64,000 nucleotides of DNA, taken from NCBI RefSeq assembly GCF_014636475.1, contig NZ_BMEL01000001.1, positions 310,001 to 374,000 of the forward strand. The letters run 5' to 3'. A program made the translations under genes and the position numbers. This document shows, piece after piece, positions 18,345-25,964 of this stretch. The notes under the pieces were generated by a model. That model had not been told where the DNA came from and made no database searches. It saw only the letters and a program-made list of their open reading frames with translations. Source of the DNA: Halobacillus andaensis. Lineage in GTDB: Bacteria; Bacillota; Bacilli; Bacillales; Halobacillaceae. Position 1 is the first letter of the stretch. Every line of letters begins with the position of its first letter.

Positions 18345-18377
18345 AGACACTTGCTTCATGCAAGTGTCTTCTTTTTA
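18345..18377 (+). terminator. Terminator after nrdJ
   Basis: The 10-bp stem AGACACTTGC / GCAAGTGTCT with a 5-nt loop is followed by TCTTTTTAT, 13 nt after the nrdJ stop codon. Confidence 0.88.
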
Positions 18378-18467
18378 TAACTGCTCCATTCCTTGTCATC
18401 AAAGGGAAACTAGTGTATCATTTTCATGAAAAGGTCTAGCGACCATATGCTGTATTGGGGGTTCAAC

Positions 18468-18905
18468 ATGCCGACACCAAGTATGGAAGATTATATTGAA
18501 CAAATTTACATATTAATAGAAGATAAGGGTTATGCTCGTGTTTCTGATATTGCTGAGAACCTGCAAGTCCACCCGTCTTCTGTGACAAAAATGGTTCAAA
18601 AATTGGATCGTGACCAATATTTAAACTATGAAAAATACCGTGGGCTGATCCTTACTCCAAAAGGGAAAAAAGTTGGGAAAAGGCTCGTTTATCGTCATGA
18701 ACTTCTCGAACAGTTTTTGGAAATAATTGGAGTAGAAAAAGATAAAATCTACGAAGATGTAGAAGGGATCGAGCATCATTTAAGCTGGGATTCCATAGAT
18801 CGCATAGGTGATCTTGTACAATATTTCGAAGAAAATAAAAGCCGAGTATCTGATTTAAGAGATGTTCAACAAAAAAATGAAGATCAAAATAGTGAAGAAA
18901 ATTAA
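18468..18905 (+). CDS. mntR: Manganese-responsive transcriptional regulator MntR
   Basis: This is a 145-aa DtxR-family repressor that senses Mn(II) and represses manganese uptake genes. With the start at ATG 18468 ([19 protein letters not shown] upstream) the known metal ligands of B. subtilis MntR fall at identical positions: D8, E11, H77, E99, E102 and H103. The winged helix-turn-helix covers about residues 5-65. The frame extends to an ATG at 18426, which would add 14 unsupported residues. The target genes are not in this window. Confidence 0.94.
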   Translation: MPTPSMEDYIEQIYILIEDKGYARVSDIAENLQVHPSSVTKMVQKLDRDQYLNYEKYRGLILTPKGKKVGKRLVYRHELLEQFLEIIGVEKDKIYEDVEGIEHHLSWDSIDRIGDLVQYFEENKSRVSDLRDVQQKNEDQNSEEN

Positions 18906-18931
18906 AGGTGTTTCATAACGCCTTTTTTTTG
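18904..18931 (+). terminator. Terminator after mntR
   Basis: AAAGGTGTT / AACGCCTTT form a stem with one G-U pair and a 4-nt loop, followed by a T8 run that begins within the stem. Confidence 0.78.
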
Positions 18932-18989
18932 TGCCTTCCTGTTCTATAAATGACGACTTCTTTCTATATATAAGTGTGGGGGGATGCGC

Positions 18990-19877
18990 GTGAATATAGA
19001 CGGCGTTTTTTCTGGTGGAGGGGTGAAGGCACTTGCATTTATAGGTGCATTAGAAGTTTTAGAAGAGCAAAATTATTATTTCGAAAGAGTGGCAGGAACT
19101 TCAGCTGGGGCCATCATTGCGTCTTTAAAAGCAGCTGGCTATAATGCGAAAGATTTAAATGTCATTCTGGAGGAATTATCCTTCGAGAAACTGATCGACC
19201 AACCTCTTTCGGATCAAATTTTCCCTTTTTCAAAATGGTTATTTCTATACTTTAGAATGGGCTTGTATAAAGGAAACCGTTTAGAACAACTTTTAGCTAA
19301 ATGGCTGCATAAGAAAGGGGTTCACACGTTTGCCGACCTCCCCAAGGGGAGCCTGAAAGTCGTTTGTTCTGATGTTACTTTAGGGAGAATGGTTGTATTT
19401 CCAGATGATTTAAAAGAGGTGTACGGCATTGATCCTAGGACGTTTTCTGTGGCAAAAGCAGCAAGGATCAGCGCGAGTTTGCCTTATTTTTTTATGCCTG
19501 TCAAAATCCATGGAAAGAAAGGAAAATCGCTGGTGGTCGATGGGGGCGTACTTAGTAATTTTCCGATTTGGTTGTTTGAAAATGAGCATGGGAGACGGAA
19601 GCGCCCCATAATTGGAATGCAGCTAAGTGATCCGCCTGATCAGCTCCCTGAGCGCAAAATAAAAAACTCTATTCAAATGTTTCAGGCATTATTTAGTACG
19701 ATGAAGCAAGCTCACGATGCGCGGTATATATCAACCACAAAAAGTCGCGACATTATTTTTATCCCTGTAAAAGGTGTGGAAACCACGGATTTTTACCTAA
19801 GCCCTTTACAAAAAGAAAGATTACTTGAAATAGGCCGTGAACAGGCGATGGGATTTTTAAAAAGGTGGTCAAAATAA
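18990..19877 (+). CDS. yqhO: Patatin-like phospholipase (YqhO)
   Basis: This is a 295-aa patatin-family acyl hydrolase. It has the oxyanion motif GGGVKA near residue 9, the nucleophile elbow GTSAG near residue 37, and the catalytic aspartate in DGGVLSNFP. Substrates are probably membrane lipids, but this is not shown by sequence. The frame opens at ATG 18984, yet the G-rich ribosome site abuts that codon; GTG 18990 has proper spacing and is preferred. It lies between mntR and yqhP as in B. subtilis. Confidence 0.85.
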   Translation: MNIDGVFSGGGVKALAFIGALEVLEEQNYYFERVAGTSAGAIIASLKAAGYNAKDLNVILEELSFEKLIDQPLSDQIFPFSKWLFLYFRMGLYKGNRLEQLLAKWLHKKGVHTFADLPKGSLKVVCSDVTLGRMVVFPDDLKEVYGIDPRTFSVAKAARISASLPYFFMPVKIHGKKGKSLVVDGGVLSNFPIWLFENEHGRRKRPIIGMQLSDPPDQLPERKIKNSIQMFQALFSTMKQAHDARYISTTKSRDIIFIPVKGVETTDFYLSPLQKERLLEIGREQAMGFLKRWSK

Positions 19878-19917
19878 AAGATCGAGCCTGTGTTAGAAAG
19901 AGGCACGATCTTTTTTG
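19876..19917. terminator. Terminator shared by yqhO and yqhP
   Basis: AAAGATCG-A-GCCT pairs with AGGC-A-CGATCTTT and is followed by a T-run. It also includes the stop codon of the convergent yqhP gene. Confidence 0.72.
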
Positions 19918-20291
19918 TTATTTTTATTTCCTTCGATCACTCTTAAATGAGATGGCTGCTTTCGTTTAGCTTTTTTCTTTTGGAGCGAAGTAGATTTTGT
20001 AGTAGAAGTATTGGTTTTAGTTGATTTCACTGGCTTTGGCGCTTTGTATTTTTGTTTTGATTGTTTAACCGCTTGTTTGTACTTTTTCATTTCATTGCTG
20101 TTACCTCCAGAACCGATGCGCTGGCGGATAAAGAAAAAGTAGATGGCTCCGTAAATCAGAACTGCGATTCCAATCATCATTACAATAGAAGATAGAAAGC
20201 TCGATGTGTTAGTGAAGAGCTGCACGCCTACGTAGAATATAGCAAGGGCAATTAGTGTATAGATCATAGGGTTTACCCAGTTCCTCGTCAT
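19893..20291 (-). CDS. yqhP: SA1362/YqhP family small membrane protein
   Basis: This 132-aa protein has two N-terminal transmembrane segments (about 8-26 and 33-54) and a long basic, Lys/Thr/Ser-rich cytosolic tail ending in HLRVIEGNKNNKKDRASF, which is characteristic of the SA1362/YqhP family. Function is unknown. An AAAGGAGGAATAAACC segment precedes the ATG. In B. subtilis the next gene is yqhQ (DUF1385), which is not present here. Confidence 0.78.
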   Translation of the reverse strand: MTRNWVNPMIYTLIALAIFYVGVQLFTNTSSFLSSIVMMIGIAVLIYGAIYFFFIRQRIGSGGNSNEMKKYKQAVKQSKQKYKAPKPVKSTKTNTSTTKSTSLQKKKAKRKQPSHLRVIEGNKNNKKDRASF

Positions 20292-20597
20292 GGTTTATTC
20301 CTCCTTTACATAATTTCAATAAGGATGGTCTTACTTTCTGTATACCACTTTAGTCCTTGTTGTTATCATTTTTTTACACATTTATAAAATTATTCGTGTT
20401 AACTAACTCTTTAAATTCTTTCCAAGCACGCTTTAAATATGCATAGAATAGGAAATTTAACTCTAATATTTCACTGGAAAGGATAGAACTTCTATTCTTT
20501 TATTTTACAGCAATACGAAGAGTTTCACTACAGTTTTTATGCAAAGAAATTGGATGAAAAATGAGAAGTTGGAAAATATAACGATGAGGTGATGGAA
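20292..20597. other. Divergent intergenic region yqhP-yqhR
   Basis: About 300 nt of A+T-rich sequence between divergent genes. I see no open frame with a ribosome site, no hairpin-T terminator and no recognisable riboswitch. It presumably holds promoters for both neighbours. No remnant of yqhQ was recognised. Confidence 0.5.
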
Positions 20598-21089
20598 ATG
20601 TCAGATGAAGCAAAAGAACAAAGGAAAAAAGAGCCGCCGCAAAGTGTGCTGGCCAAGTCATTAACTATTGGTTTTGTCTCAGGTGTACTATGGAGTACAT
20701 TAGGTGCGATTTCTTATTATTTTCATTTTTCTGAAGTATCTCCAGCTTCGTTCATTTTTCGATCGTTTTGGCAGACGAATTGGACGAGCTCTTTTTTAGC
20801 TGAAGTACTTGCGGTTATCATTGTAGGGTTATTGTCAATCTTAGTATCTCTTATATACTATTTAATATTAAAACGAAAAAATGGCATGTGGCCTGGACTG
20901 CTCTTGGGTGTGGTTGTATTTGCTGCTGTTTTCTTTGCTTTAAATCCTATATTTTCCGCTGTTCCTACATGGAGTGAAATAACAAGCGATACGTACGTAA
21001 CGAGTGTTTGCCTATTCATCCTCTATGGAGTTTTCATAGGCTACTCGATTTCTTACGAGTTTCACGAGTATAATCAGCAGCCAAAGTGA
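20598..21089 (+). CDS. yqhR: YqhR family membrane protein
   Basis: This is a 163-aa polytopic membrane protein with about four hydrophobic segments (residues about 22-45, 68-92, 100-120, 135-155). Its place directly before aroQ, and its length, match the YqhR family. Function is unknown. The frame allows GTG 20589 and ATG 20592, but GAGGTG is best spaced for ATG 20598. Confidence 0.72.
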   Translation: MSDEAKEQRKKEPPQSVLAKSLTIGFVSGVLWSTLGAISYYFHFSEVSPASFIFRSFWQTNWTSSFLAEVLAVIIVGLLSILVSLIYYLILKRKNGMWPGLLLGVVVFAAVFFALNPIFSAVPTWSEITSDTYVTSVCLFILYGVFIGYSISYEFHEYNQQPK

Positions 21090-21159
21090 TGATATGCTCA
21101 TAGTATGATAAAATAAATGAGGATATTCATTTTGGGAAAAGTAGGGTGGTTGGTTATTC

Positions 21160-21591
21160 GTGAAACGTTTGTTACTACTTAATGGACCTAATTTAAACAG
21201 GTTAGGTCAAAGAGAACCGGACACATACGGAACGGAAACTTTAGCTGATGTAATAAATAAGGTGAAAGCTGTAACGGATGAATACCAATATGAGTTGGAA
21301 CATTTTCAGTCCAACCATGAAGGTGAACTTATCGATAAATTACACGAAACAGAAGGGGAAGTTTCGGGTATTGTTTTTAATCCAGCGGCTTATACTCACA
21401 CGAGTGTTGCCTTGCGAGATGCTATTGCATCAATTACAGCTCCAGTTATTGAAGTTCATATTTCGAACGTTCATCAGCGAGAAGAATTTCGTCACCATTC
21501 GATGTTAGCGCCTGTATGTGAGGGACAAATTGTGGGCTTTGGCACAGACGGTTATCGGCTCGCAGCATTGGGGCTGCTAAAAAAGCTTTAA
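21160..21591 (+). CDS. aroQ: 3-dehydroquinate dehydratase, type II
   Basis: This 143-aa type II dehydroquinase converts 3-dehydroquinate to 3-dehydroshikimate in the chorismate pathway. It has the N-terminal LNGPNLNRLGQREPDTYG motif with the catalytic arginine and tyrosine, then NPAAYTHTSVALRDA, the substrate motif HISN, and the histidine in FRHHS. The start codon is GTG. It is followed after 19 nt by the M24 peptidase gene and then efp, as in other Bacillus genomes. Confidence 0.94.
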   Translation: MKRLLLLNGPNLNRLGQREPDTYGTETLADVINKVKAVTDEYQYELEHFQSNHEGELIDKLHETEGEVSGIVFNPAAYTHTSVALRDAIASITAPVIEVHISNVHQREEFRHHSMLAPVCEGQIVGFGTDGYRLAALGLLKKL

Positions 21592-21610
21592 AAGCGAAGG
21601 GAGAATTTTT

Positions 21611-22672
21611 ATGACTAAACTTGGTAAATTACGGGAAGCACTTGAAGAGCAAGGGATAGACGGATTACTTATCATGTCATCTAAAAATAGAAGGTATATC
21701 GCTAACTTTACAGGATCCTCCGGTGCTCTATTAATCACAGCAGATCAAGCACTTTTTATTACTGATTTTCGCTATACAGAACAAGCGGCTGAACAAGCAA
21801 ATGGTTTTTCTATAATCGAGCATAAAATACCCTTACATGAAGAAGTAGCCGCTCAAGCAAATCAATTAGGAATCACTAAGTTAGGGTTTGAAAAAGAGTT
21901 ACTTACATATGGGCAATATGATCTTTTCAACCAGCATGTGAAGGCGGATTTGACACCTACTTCAGGGCTGGTTGAGAAGTTACGCTTGATAAAGTCAGAA
22001 GATGAGCTTACTATATTAAAGGATGCAACTAAAATCGCTGATGACGCCTTCTCTCATATCTTAAATTACATAAAACCTGGGGTTAAAGAAATAGAAATTT
22101 CTAATGAACTTGAATTTTTTATGAGAAAACAGGGAGCTGCATCGTCTAGCTTTGATATTATCGTTGCTTCTGGATACAGGTCGGCATTACCACACGGTGT
22201 GGCTTCAGATAAAGAAATACAAACAGGTGAATTAGTAACGTTAGACTTCGGAGCCTTATACAATGGCTATTGCTCTGATATTACTCGTACGGTAGCGGTG
22301 GGCCAAATAAATGATAAGTTGAAAGAAATCTATGATACCGTTTTACAAGCTCAAATCAAAGGGATGGAAGGTTTAAAAGCTGGTATAACGGGGAAAGAAG
22401 CAGATGCATTGACTCGTGATTATATTAAAGGTAAAGGCTATGGTGACTATTTTGGTCATTCAACAGGGCACGGTATCGGACTAGATGTTCATGAAGGGCC
22501 GGGACTTTCTTATCGGTCTGATGTAGTTCTAGAACCAGGTATGGTTGTAACGGTTGAGCCAGGAATATATGTACCTAAAGTTGGCGGTTGTCGAATAGAA
22601 GACGATACAGTAGTGACCGAGACAGGCAATGAAACGTTAAGTCATTCACCGAAAGAATTAATTACGCTTTAA
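21611..22672 (+). CDS. yqhT: M24 family Xaa-Pro peptidase (YqhT)
   Basis: This is a 353-aa metallopeptidase of the creatinase/prolidase family. The N-terminal creatinase domain covers about residues 1-125 and the pita-bread catalytic domain 130-350. The dinuclear metal ligands are visible in [13 protein letters not shown], the [13 protein letters not shown] segment, VEPGIY and RIEDD. It likely cleaves Xaa-Pro dipeptides or N-terminal X-Pro bonds. It is co-transcribed with efp 14 nt downstream. Confidence 0.9.
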   Translation: MTKLGKLREALEEQGIDGLLIMSSKNRRYIANFTGSSGALLITADQALFITDFRYTEQAAEQANGFSIIEHKIPLHEEVAAQANQLGITKLGFEKELLTYGQYDLFNQHVKADLTPTSGLVEKLRLIKSEDELTILKDATKIADDAFSHILNYIKPGVKEIEISNELEFFMRKQGAASSSFDIIVASGYRSALPHGVASDKEIQTGELVTLDFGALYNGYCSDITRTVAVGQINDKLKEIYDTVLQAQIKGMEGLKAGITGKEADALTRDYIKGKGYGDYFGHSTGHGIGLDVHEGPGLSYRSDVVLEPGMVVTVEPGIYVPKVGGCRIEDDTVVTETGNETLSHSPKELITL

Positions 22673-22686
22673 TAGGAGGAATAAAT

Positions 22687-23244
22687 ATGATTTCAGTTAA
22701 CGATTTTAAAACAGGACTTACAATTGAAGTAGACGGAAGTATTTGGCAGGTGGTTGAATTTCAACACGTAAAGCCTGGAAAAGGTGCTGCGTTCGTTCGC
22801 TCGAAGCTGCGAAACTTACGTAATGGAAATATCCAAGAAAAAACTTTCCGTGCAGGTGAGAAAGTAGAGAAAGCACATATCGAAAACCGTAAAATGCAGT
22901 ATTTATATGGATCTGGAGATATGCATGCTTTTATGGATACTGAAACGTATGAGCAAGTTGAATTACCTACAGCTCAAATCTCTGAACAACTGAATTACTT
23001 GAAAGAGAATATGGAGGTTCAAATCCAAACATATGAAGGGGAAACCATTGGAGTAGAACTACCTAATAACGTTGAATTAAAAGTAGAAGAAACTGAGCCA
23101 GGAATTAAAGGTGATACGGCCAGCGGCGGTACGAAACCAGCGACACTGGAAACTGGATTAATTGTACAAGTACCATTTTTCATTAATGAGGGAGAAGTTT
23201 TACTCATTAATACCTCAGATGGTAAATATGTGTCTCGTGCTTAA
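22687..23244 (+). CDS. efp: Translation elongation factor P
   Basis: This 185-aa factor relieves ribosome stalling at polyproline stretches. The modifiable lysine falls at position 32 in the loop KPGKGAAF. Three OB-like beta-barrel domains are expected from its length. It has an AGGAGG ribosome site. It lies at the end of the aroQ-yqhT-efp operon and is followed by an unusual repeat region that separates it from its apparent terminator. Confidence 0.96.
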   Translation: MISVNDFKTGLTIEVDGSIWQVVEFQHVKPGKGAAFVRSKLRNLRNGNIQEKTFRAGEKVEKAHIENRKMQYLYGSGDMHAFMDTETYEQVELPTAQISEQLNYLKENMEVQIQTYEGETIGVELPNNVELKVEETEPGIKGDTASGGTKPATLETGLIVQVPFFINEGEVLLINTSDGKYVSRA

Positions 23245-23259
23245 ATAAGAGACTAATAA

Positions 23260-23285
23260 GAGCAATCCCAACAGGGGTTGCTCTT
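23260..23285 (+). repeat. Direct repeat copy 1 of efp terminator hairpin (lacks T-run)
   Basis: GAGCAATCCCAACAGGGGTT plus GCTCTT forms a hairpin (GAGCAA-CCC / GGG-TTGCTC). The identical 26-mer recurs at 23778-23803. This copy is followed by AGGCTG rather than a T-run, so it should terminate poorly. Confidence 0.85.
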
Positions 23286-23344
23286 AGGCTGTTGAACAAG
23301 CTTAGACAGATATAATGGATTGCATTTCTTCCATTTTGTGTGAA

Positions 23345-23478
23345 GAAAAGGAACAAGAAAAAGCGCCGCTTTCCGCGGGGCAAGACGGAAAGTCTCCTCG
23401 GTCTGCGACCTCCGGGGCCTCTCCTGTCTGCTCATCCCGCAGGAGTCGGCGCTTTTTCTGATCCTTTTATCAAAATGG
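23345..23478. repeat. Dispersed palindromic repeat, copy R1a
   Basis: G+C-rich non-coding segment bounded by GCGCCG near the start (23363) and CGGCGC near the end (23446). It contains TTTCCGCGGGG, CCTCCGGGGCCTCTC and CCCGCAGGAGTCGGCGC. A shortened relative lies at 45398-45506, and an inverted relative at about 23594-23692. Repeats with this wording (CCCGCAGGAGTC and CCGCGGAAAG) are familiar in Bacillaceae intergenic regions. Confidence 0.75.
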
Positions 23479-23593
23479 CCTTTTGAAACCTTTGCAGAAT
23501 GAATGCTCTGCTACTACCCCTGTATCCATAAGGGCACAGTTTGAGTAAGCGGCTTTTGCTAGTGACCTATTATCGGGAAAGGGTTGTAGGGAA

Positions 23594-23692
23594 CGGGGAG
23601 ACTCCTGTGGGAGGTACGAATAAGGTGTGACCTTGAGGGTTGTAAAGCCCGAGGAGGCACACCATTCGCCCATGGAAAGGGAGTCGTTTCCT
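23594..23692. repeat. Inverted, diverged copy of the same repeat (R1b)
   Basis: On the plus strand this reads GGGGAGACTCCTGTGGGAGG, later CCCGAGGAGGC, and CCATGGAAAGGGAGTCG near the end. This corresponds to the reverse complement of R1a (GACTCCTGCGGGA, CCGAGGAGA, CCGCGGAAAGCG) with many substitutions, so the pair forms a large imperfect inverted repeat. Confidence 0.6.
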
Positions 23693-23777
23693 AGAACCCT
23701 TTATTCTATCGAATGATTGAACCTTTCCCATGCATAAAAAAATGTAGAGAGAAAACTAAGGTTTCTCTACAAGCTGA

Positions 23778-23808
23778 GAGCAATCCCAACAGGGGTTGCT
23801 CTTTTTTT
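23778..23808 (+). terminator. Probable efp terminator (direct repeat copy 2, with T-run)
   Basis: The second copy of the 26-nt hairpin, here followed by seven Ts. It lies 534 nt after the efp stop codon, with only repeat sequence in between. Confidence 0.8.
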
Positions 23809-23827
23809 ATCGTTCCTCTATCAACAG

Positions 23828-23855
23828 TCATATCTTTTAAGAGAGCACATACATA
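23828..23855 (+). promoter_or_regulatory. Candidate sigma-E promoter of the spoIIIA operon
   Basis: A -35-like TCATATC at 23828-23834 and a -10 CATACATA at 23848-23855 are 13 nt apart. This resembles the sigma-E consensus (kmATATT, 13-15 nt, CATACAhT). spoIIIA operons are transcribed by sigma-E in the mother cell, so position and sequence agree. Confidence 0.6.
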
Positions 23856-23887
23856 TAAGGTAAAGAAGGAAAAGGAGACAACTTTTG

Positions 23888-24865
23888 ATGAAGCAGATTA
23901 TCCGTTTGTTTCCTGAGCATTATGCTCCTTTGTTAAGAAAACAAGTGAATTGGGACATCACTCAGGAGATTCGATTACGTGTGAATAAAGCACTAGAAGT
24001 AGTGGATGGAAATGGTGTGAAAACTATCGCGAATGGTGTCATCTCTTCTTCCGATCTATCATTTGTACTGAATCAAGTCAGTCAATTTTCGGTTTATAAA
24101 TTTAAAGAAGAGATGAAGGAAGGATTTATCACCATTGAGGGGGGGCACCGAATAGGACTAGCAGGCAAAGCTAATGTGAATAACAGCGTGGTAGAAACTT
24201 TGAAGAATATTACGTTTATGAACATTCGAGTGGCGCATGATCATATCGACAATGCGAAGGAAATCATTCCTTATTTATTTAAGGAACGTAAGTGGTTGAG
24301 TACTCTTATCATTGGACCGCCTCATTCAGGTAAAACCACGGTTCTTCGTAATATTTCACGTTGGATAGGATGCGATAATAACTTTTCACAAGGCGCAAAA
24401 GTATGCATCGTGGATGAAAGGTCTGAACTGGCTGCCTGTCGAGAAGGAATTCCACAAATGAATGTAGGCAACCGTACTGACGTTATGGACAGCTGCCCGA
24501 AAGCTGTGGGCATGATGATGATGATTCGCTCTATGTCCCCTGAAGTTCTTATTGTAGATGAAATTGGGGGAATGGAAGATGCCTCAGCTGTAAAAGAAGC
24601 GGTGCACACTGGTGTTCAAGTGATCTGCAGTGTCCATGGACAAGATTTATCCACGGTAAAAAGAAGAAAAGACGTAGGACACTTACTTGAAGATGAAGTA
24701 TTTGATCGTTACGTCATATTGGAGAGACTTAAAGCAAATTCTAGTTATTATTTAACTGTTTTAGATCGACAAGGCAAACAGATTGCCCAAGTGAAAGGGG
24801 AGGGAAATGATGGAATGGTTCGGGGCCCTAATCGTCTTAGTCGCCACAACATGGGTAGGTTTTGA
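23888..24865 (+). CDS. spoIIIAA: Stage III sporulation protein AA (ATPase)
   Basis: This is a 325-aa secretion-type ATPase of the SpoIIIA-SpoIIQ feeding channel, acting in the mother cell during engulfment. It has Walker A GPPHSGKTT near residue 140, Walker B VLIVDEIGG, and an N-terminal domain resembling secretion ATPase partners. AAAGGAGA is spaced best for ATG 23888; a TTG precedes it at 23885. It is the first gene of the eight-gene spoIIIA operon and overlaps spoIIIAB by 56 nt, implying translational coupling. Confidence 0.94.
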   Translation: MKQIIRLFPEHYAPLLRKQVNWDITQEIRLRVNKALEVVDGNGVKTIANGVISSSDLSFVLNQVSQFSVYKFKEEMKEGFITIEGGHRIGLAGKANVNNSVVETLKNITFMNIRVAHDHIDNAKEIIPYLFKERKWLSTLIIGPPHSGKTTVLRNISRWIGCDNNFSQGAKVCIVDERSELAACREGIPQMNVGNRTDVMDSCPKAVGMMMMIRSMSPEVLIVDEIGGMEDASAVKEAVHTGVQVICSVHGQDLSTVKRRKDVGHLLEDEVFDRYVILERLKANSSYYLTVLDRQGKQIAQVKGEGNDGMVRGPNRLSRHNMGRF

Positions 24866-25319
24866 TATTGCGGCTAAATTTAGAAAGCGTCCTGGTCAGA
24901 TCAGACAATGGAAAAGTGCTCTGCAAATGATTGAAGCTGAAATGGTTTATAGTCAGTCATCTTTGTGGGAAGTCTGTGAAAAACTTTCCGTTATACTTCC
25001 CCCACCCGTTTGTTATTTTTTTTCAGGTCTAATCAAAGAAAAAGATACTTGTACTGACTTTAGTGCATTATGGAGTTCAGAGTTAAGAAAGCATTGGTTC
25101 TGGAATGCAATGTCAAAGAGTGATCTTGATATTCTCATACAATTTGGAACAACAATCGGGCAGCACGATTTAACCCAGCAGCAAAAACAAATTAAGTTAA
25201 CTACCCATCATCTAGACTTACAGCTAAATGAAGCAATTGAAAGTTCGAGCAAACATGAAAGACTAGCTCGCGGGGTGGGGGTGTTAAGTGGATTGTTAGT
25301 CGTTTTATTACTTATATGA
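24810..25319 (+). CDS. spoIIIAB: Stage III sporulation protein AB
   Basis: This 169-aa membrane protein has hydrophobic helices at both ends (residues about 4-20 and 150-168) around a soluble helical domain; the family resembles the GspF-like platform of type II secretion. It starts inside spoIIIAA. Two adjacent ATGs (24807 and 24810) are available, and AAAGGGGAGGG is better spaced for the second. Confidence 0.9.
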   Translation: MEWFGALIVLVATTWVGFDIAAKFRKRPGQIRQWKSALQMIEAEMVYSQSSLWEVCEKLSVILPPPVCYFFSGLIKEKDTCTDFSALWSSELRKHWFWNAMSKSDLDILIQFGTTIGQHDLTQQQKQIKLTTHHLDLQLNEAIESSSKHERLARGVGVLSGLLVVLLLI

Positions 25320-25337
25320 TGAGGGGGAGGGACCGTT

Positions 25338-25544
25338 GTGTTTCAAGACGCATCCATCCTATTTCAAATTGCTGGCATAGGAATTATCGTTGCTATGATC
25401 CATAGCATTTTGAAGCAAATGGGAAAAGAAGAGATCGCACAAGTCGTGACACTTACAGGATTTATCATCGTTTTATTTATAGTGCTGCACAGGCTGGCGG
25501 ATTTATTTCAACAAATTAAATCGGTTTTCCTGTATCAAGGATAG
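25338..25544 (+). CDS. spoIIIAC: Stage III sporulation protein AC
   Basis: This 68-aa small membrane protein has two transmembrane segments (about 8-24 and 35-55) and matches SpoIIIAC in size and in the MIHSILKQMGKEEIAQ loop. The start is a GTG with GAGGGGGAGGG upstream. It is part of the mother-cell channel complex. Confidence 0.9.
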   Translation: MFQDASILFQIAGIGIIVAMIHSILKQMGKEEIAQVVTLTGFIIVLFIVLHRLADLFQQIKSVFLYQG

Positions 25545-25550
25545 ACGGTT

Positions 25551-25949
25551 ATGGATATTGTTCAAATCGTATCTTTAGGACTAGTTGCAAGCTTGCTCAT
25601 TATTTTATTAAAAGAACATAAATCCTCTATAGCATTTTTGCTTTTGCTGTTCACAGTGATTCTCATATTTATAGCCGTCATTGATCACGTGAAATATATC
25701 TTCTCTCTTCTTCAATACATGGCTGAACAGGCACAAGTAGAGTCAATTTACTTCAAGACGATTTTAAAAATAATAGGTATCGCCTATATTACAGAGTTTG
25801 GCTCACAGTTGATTCGTGATGCTGGGTTAAACTCTTTAGCTTCTAAAGTAGAGCTCGCGGGGAAATTGTTTATCCTTATGCTGGCGATCCCTATCATTAC
25901 AGCCTTAATTGAGACAATACTTGATTTTATACCTGGAGCTGCAGGTTAA
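25551..25949 (+). CDS. spoIIIAD: Stage III sporulation protein AD
   Basis: This 132-aa polytopic membrane protein has about four hydrophobic segments and conserved motifs YFKTILKIIGIAYITEFGSQ and RDAGLNSLASKVELAGK. It is homologous to SpoIIIAC-type proteins and is part of the feeding-channel complex. The ribosome site is weak (6-nt gap after spoIIIAC), suggesting coupled translation. Confidence 0.92.
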   Translation: MDIVQIVSLGLVASLLIILLKEHKSSIAFLLLLFTVILIFIAVIDHVKYIFSLLQYMAEQAQVESIYFKTILKIIGIAYITEFGSQLIRDAGLNSLASKVELAGKLFILMLAIPIITALIETILDFIPGAAG

Positions 25950-25964
25950 GGATTGAGGTTTGAA

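Noticed and set aside
23253-23916. Several 60-70 codon frames on both strands after efp
   Set aside because: They run through the palindromic repeat, have no credible ribosome sites and break at repeat boundaries.
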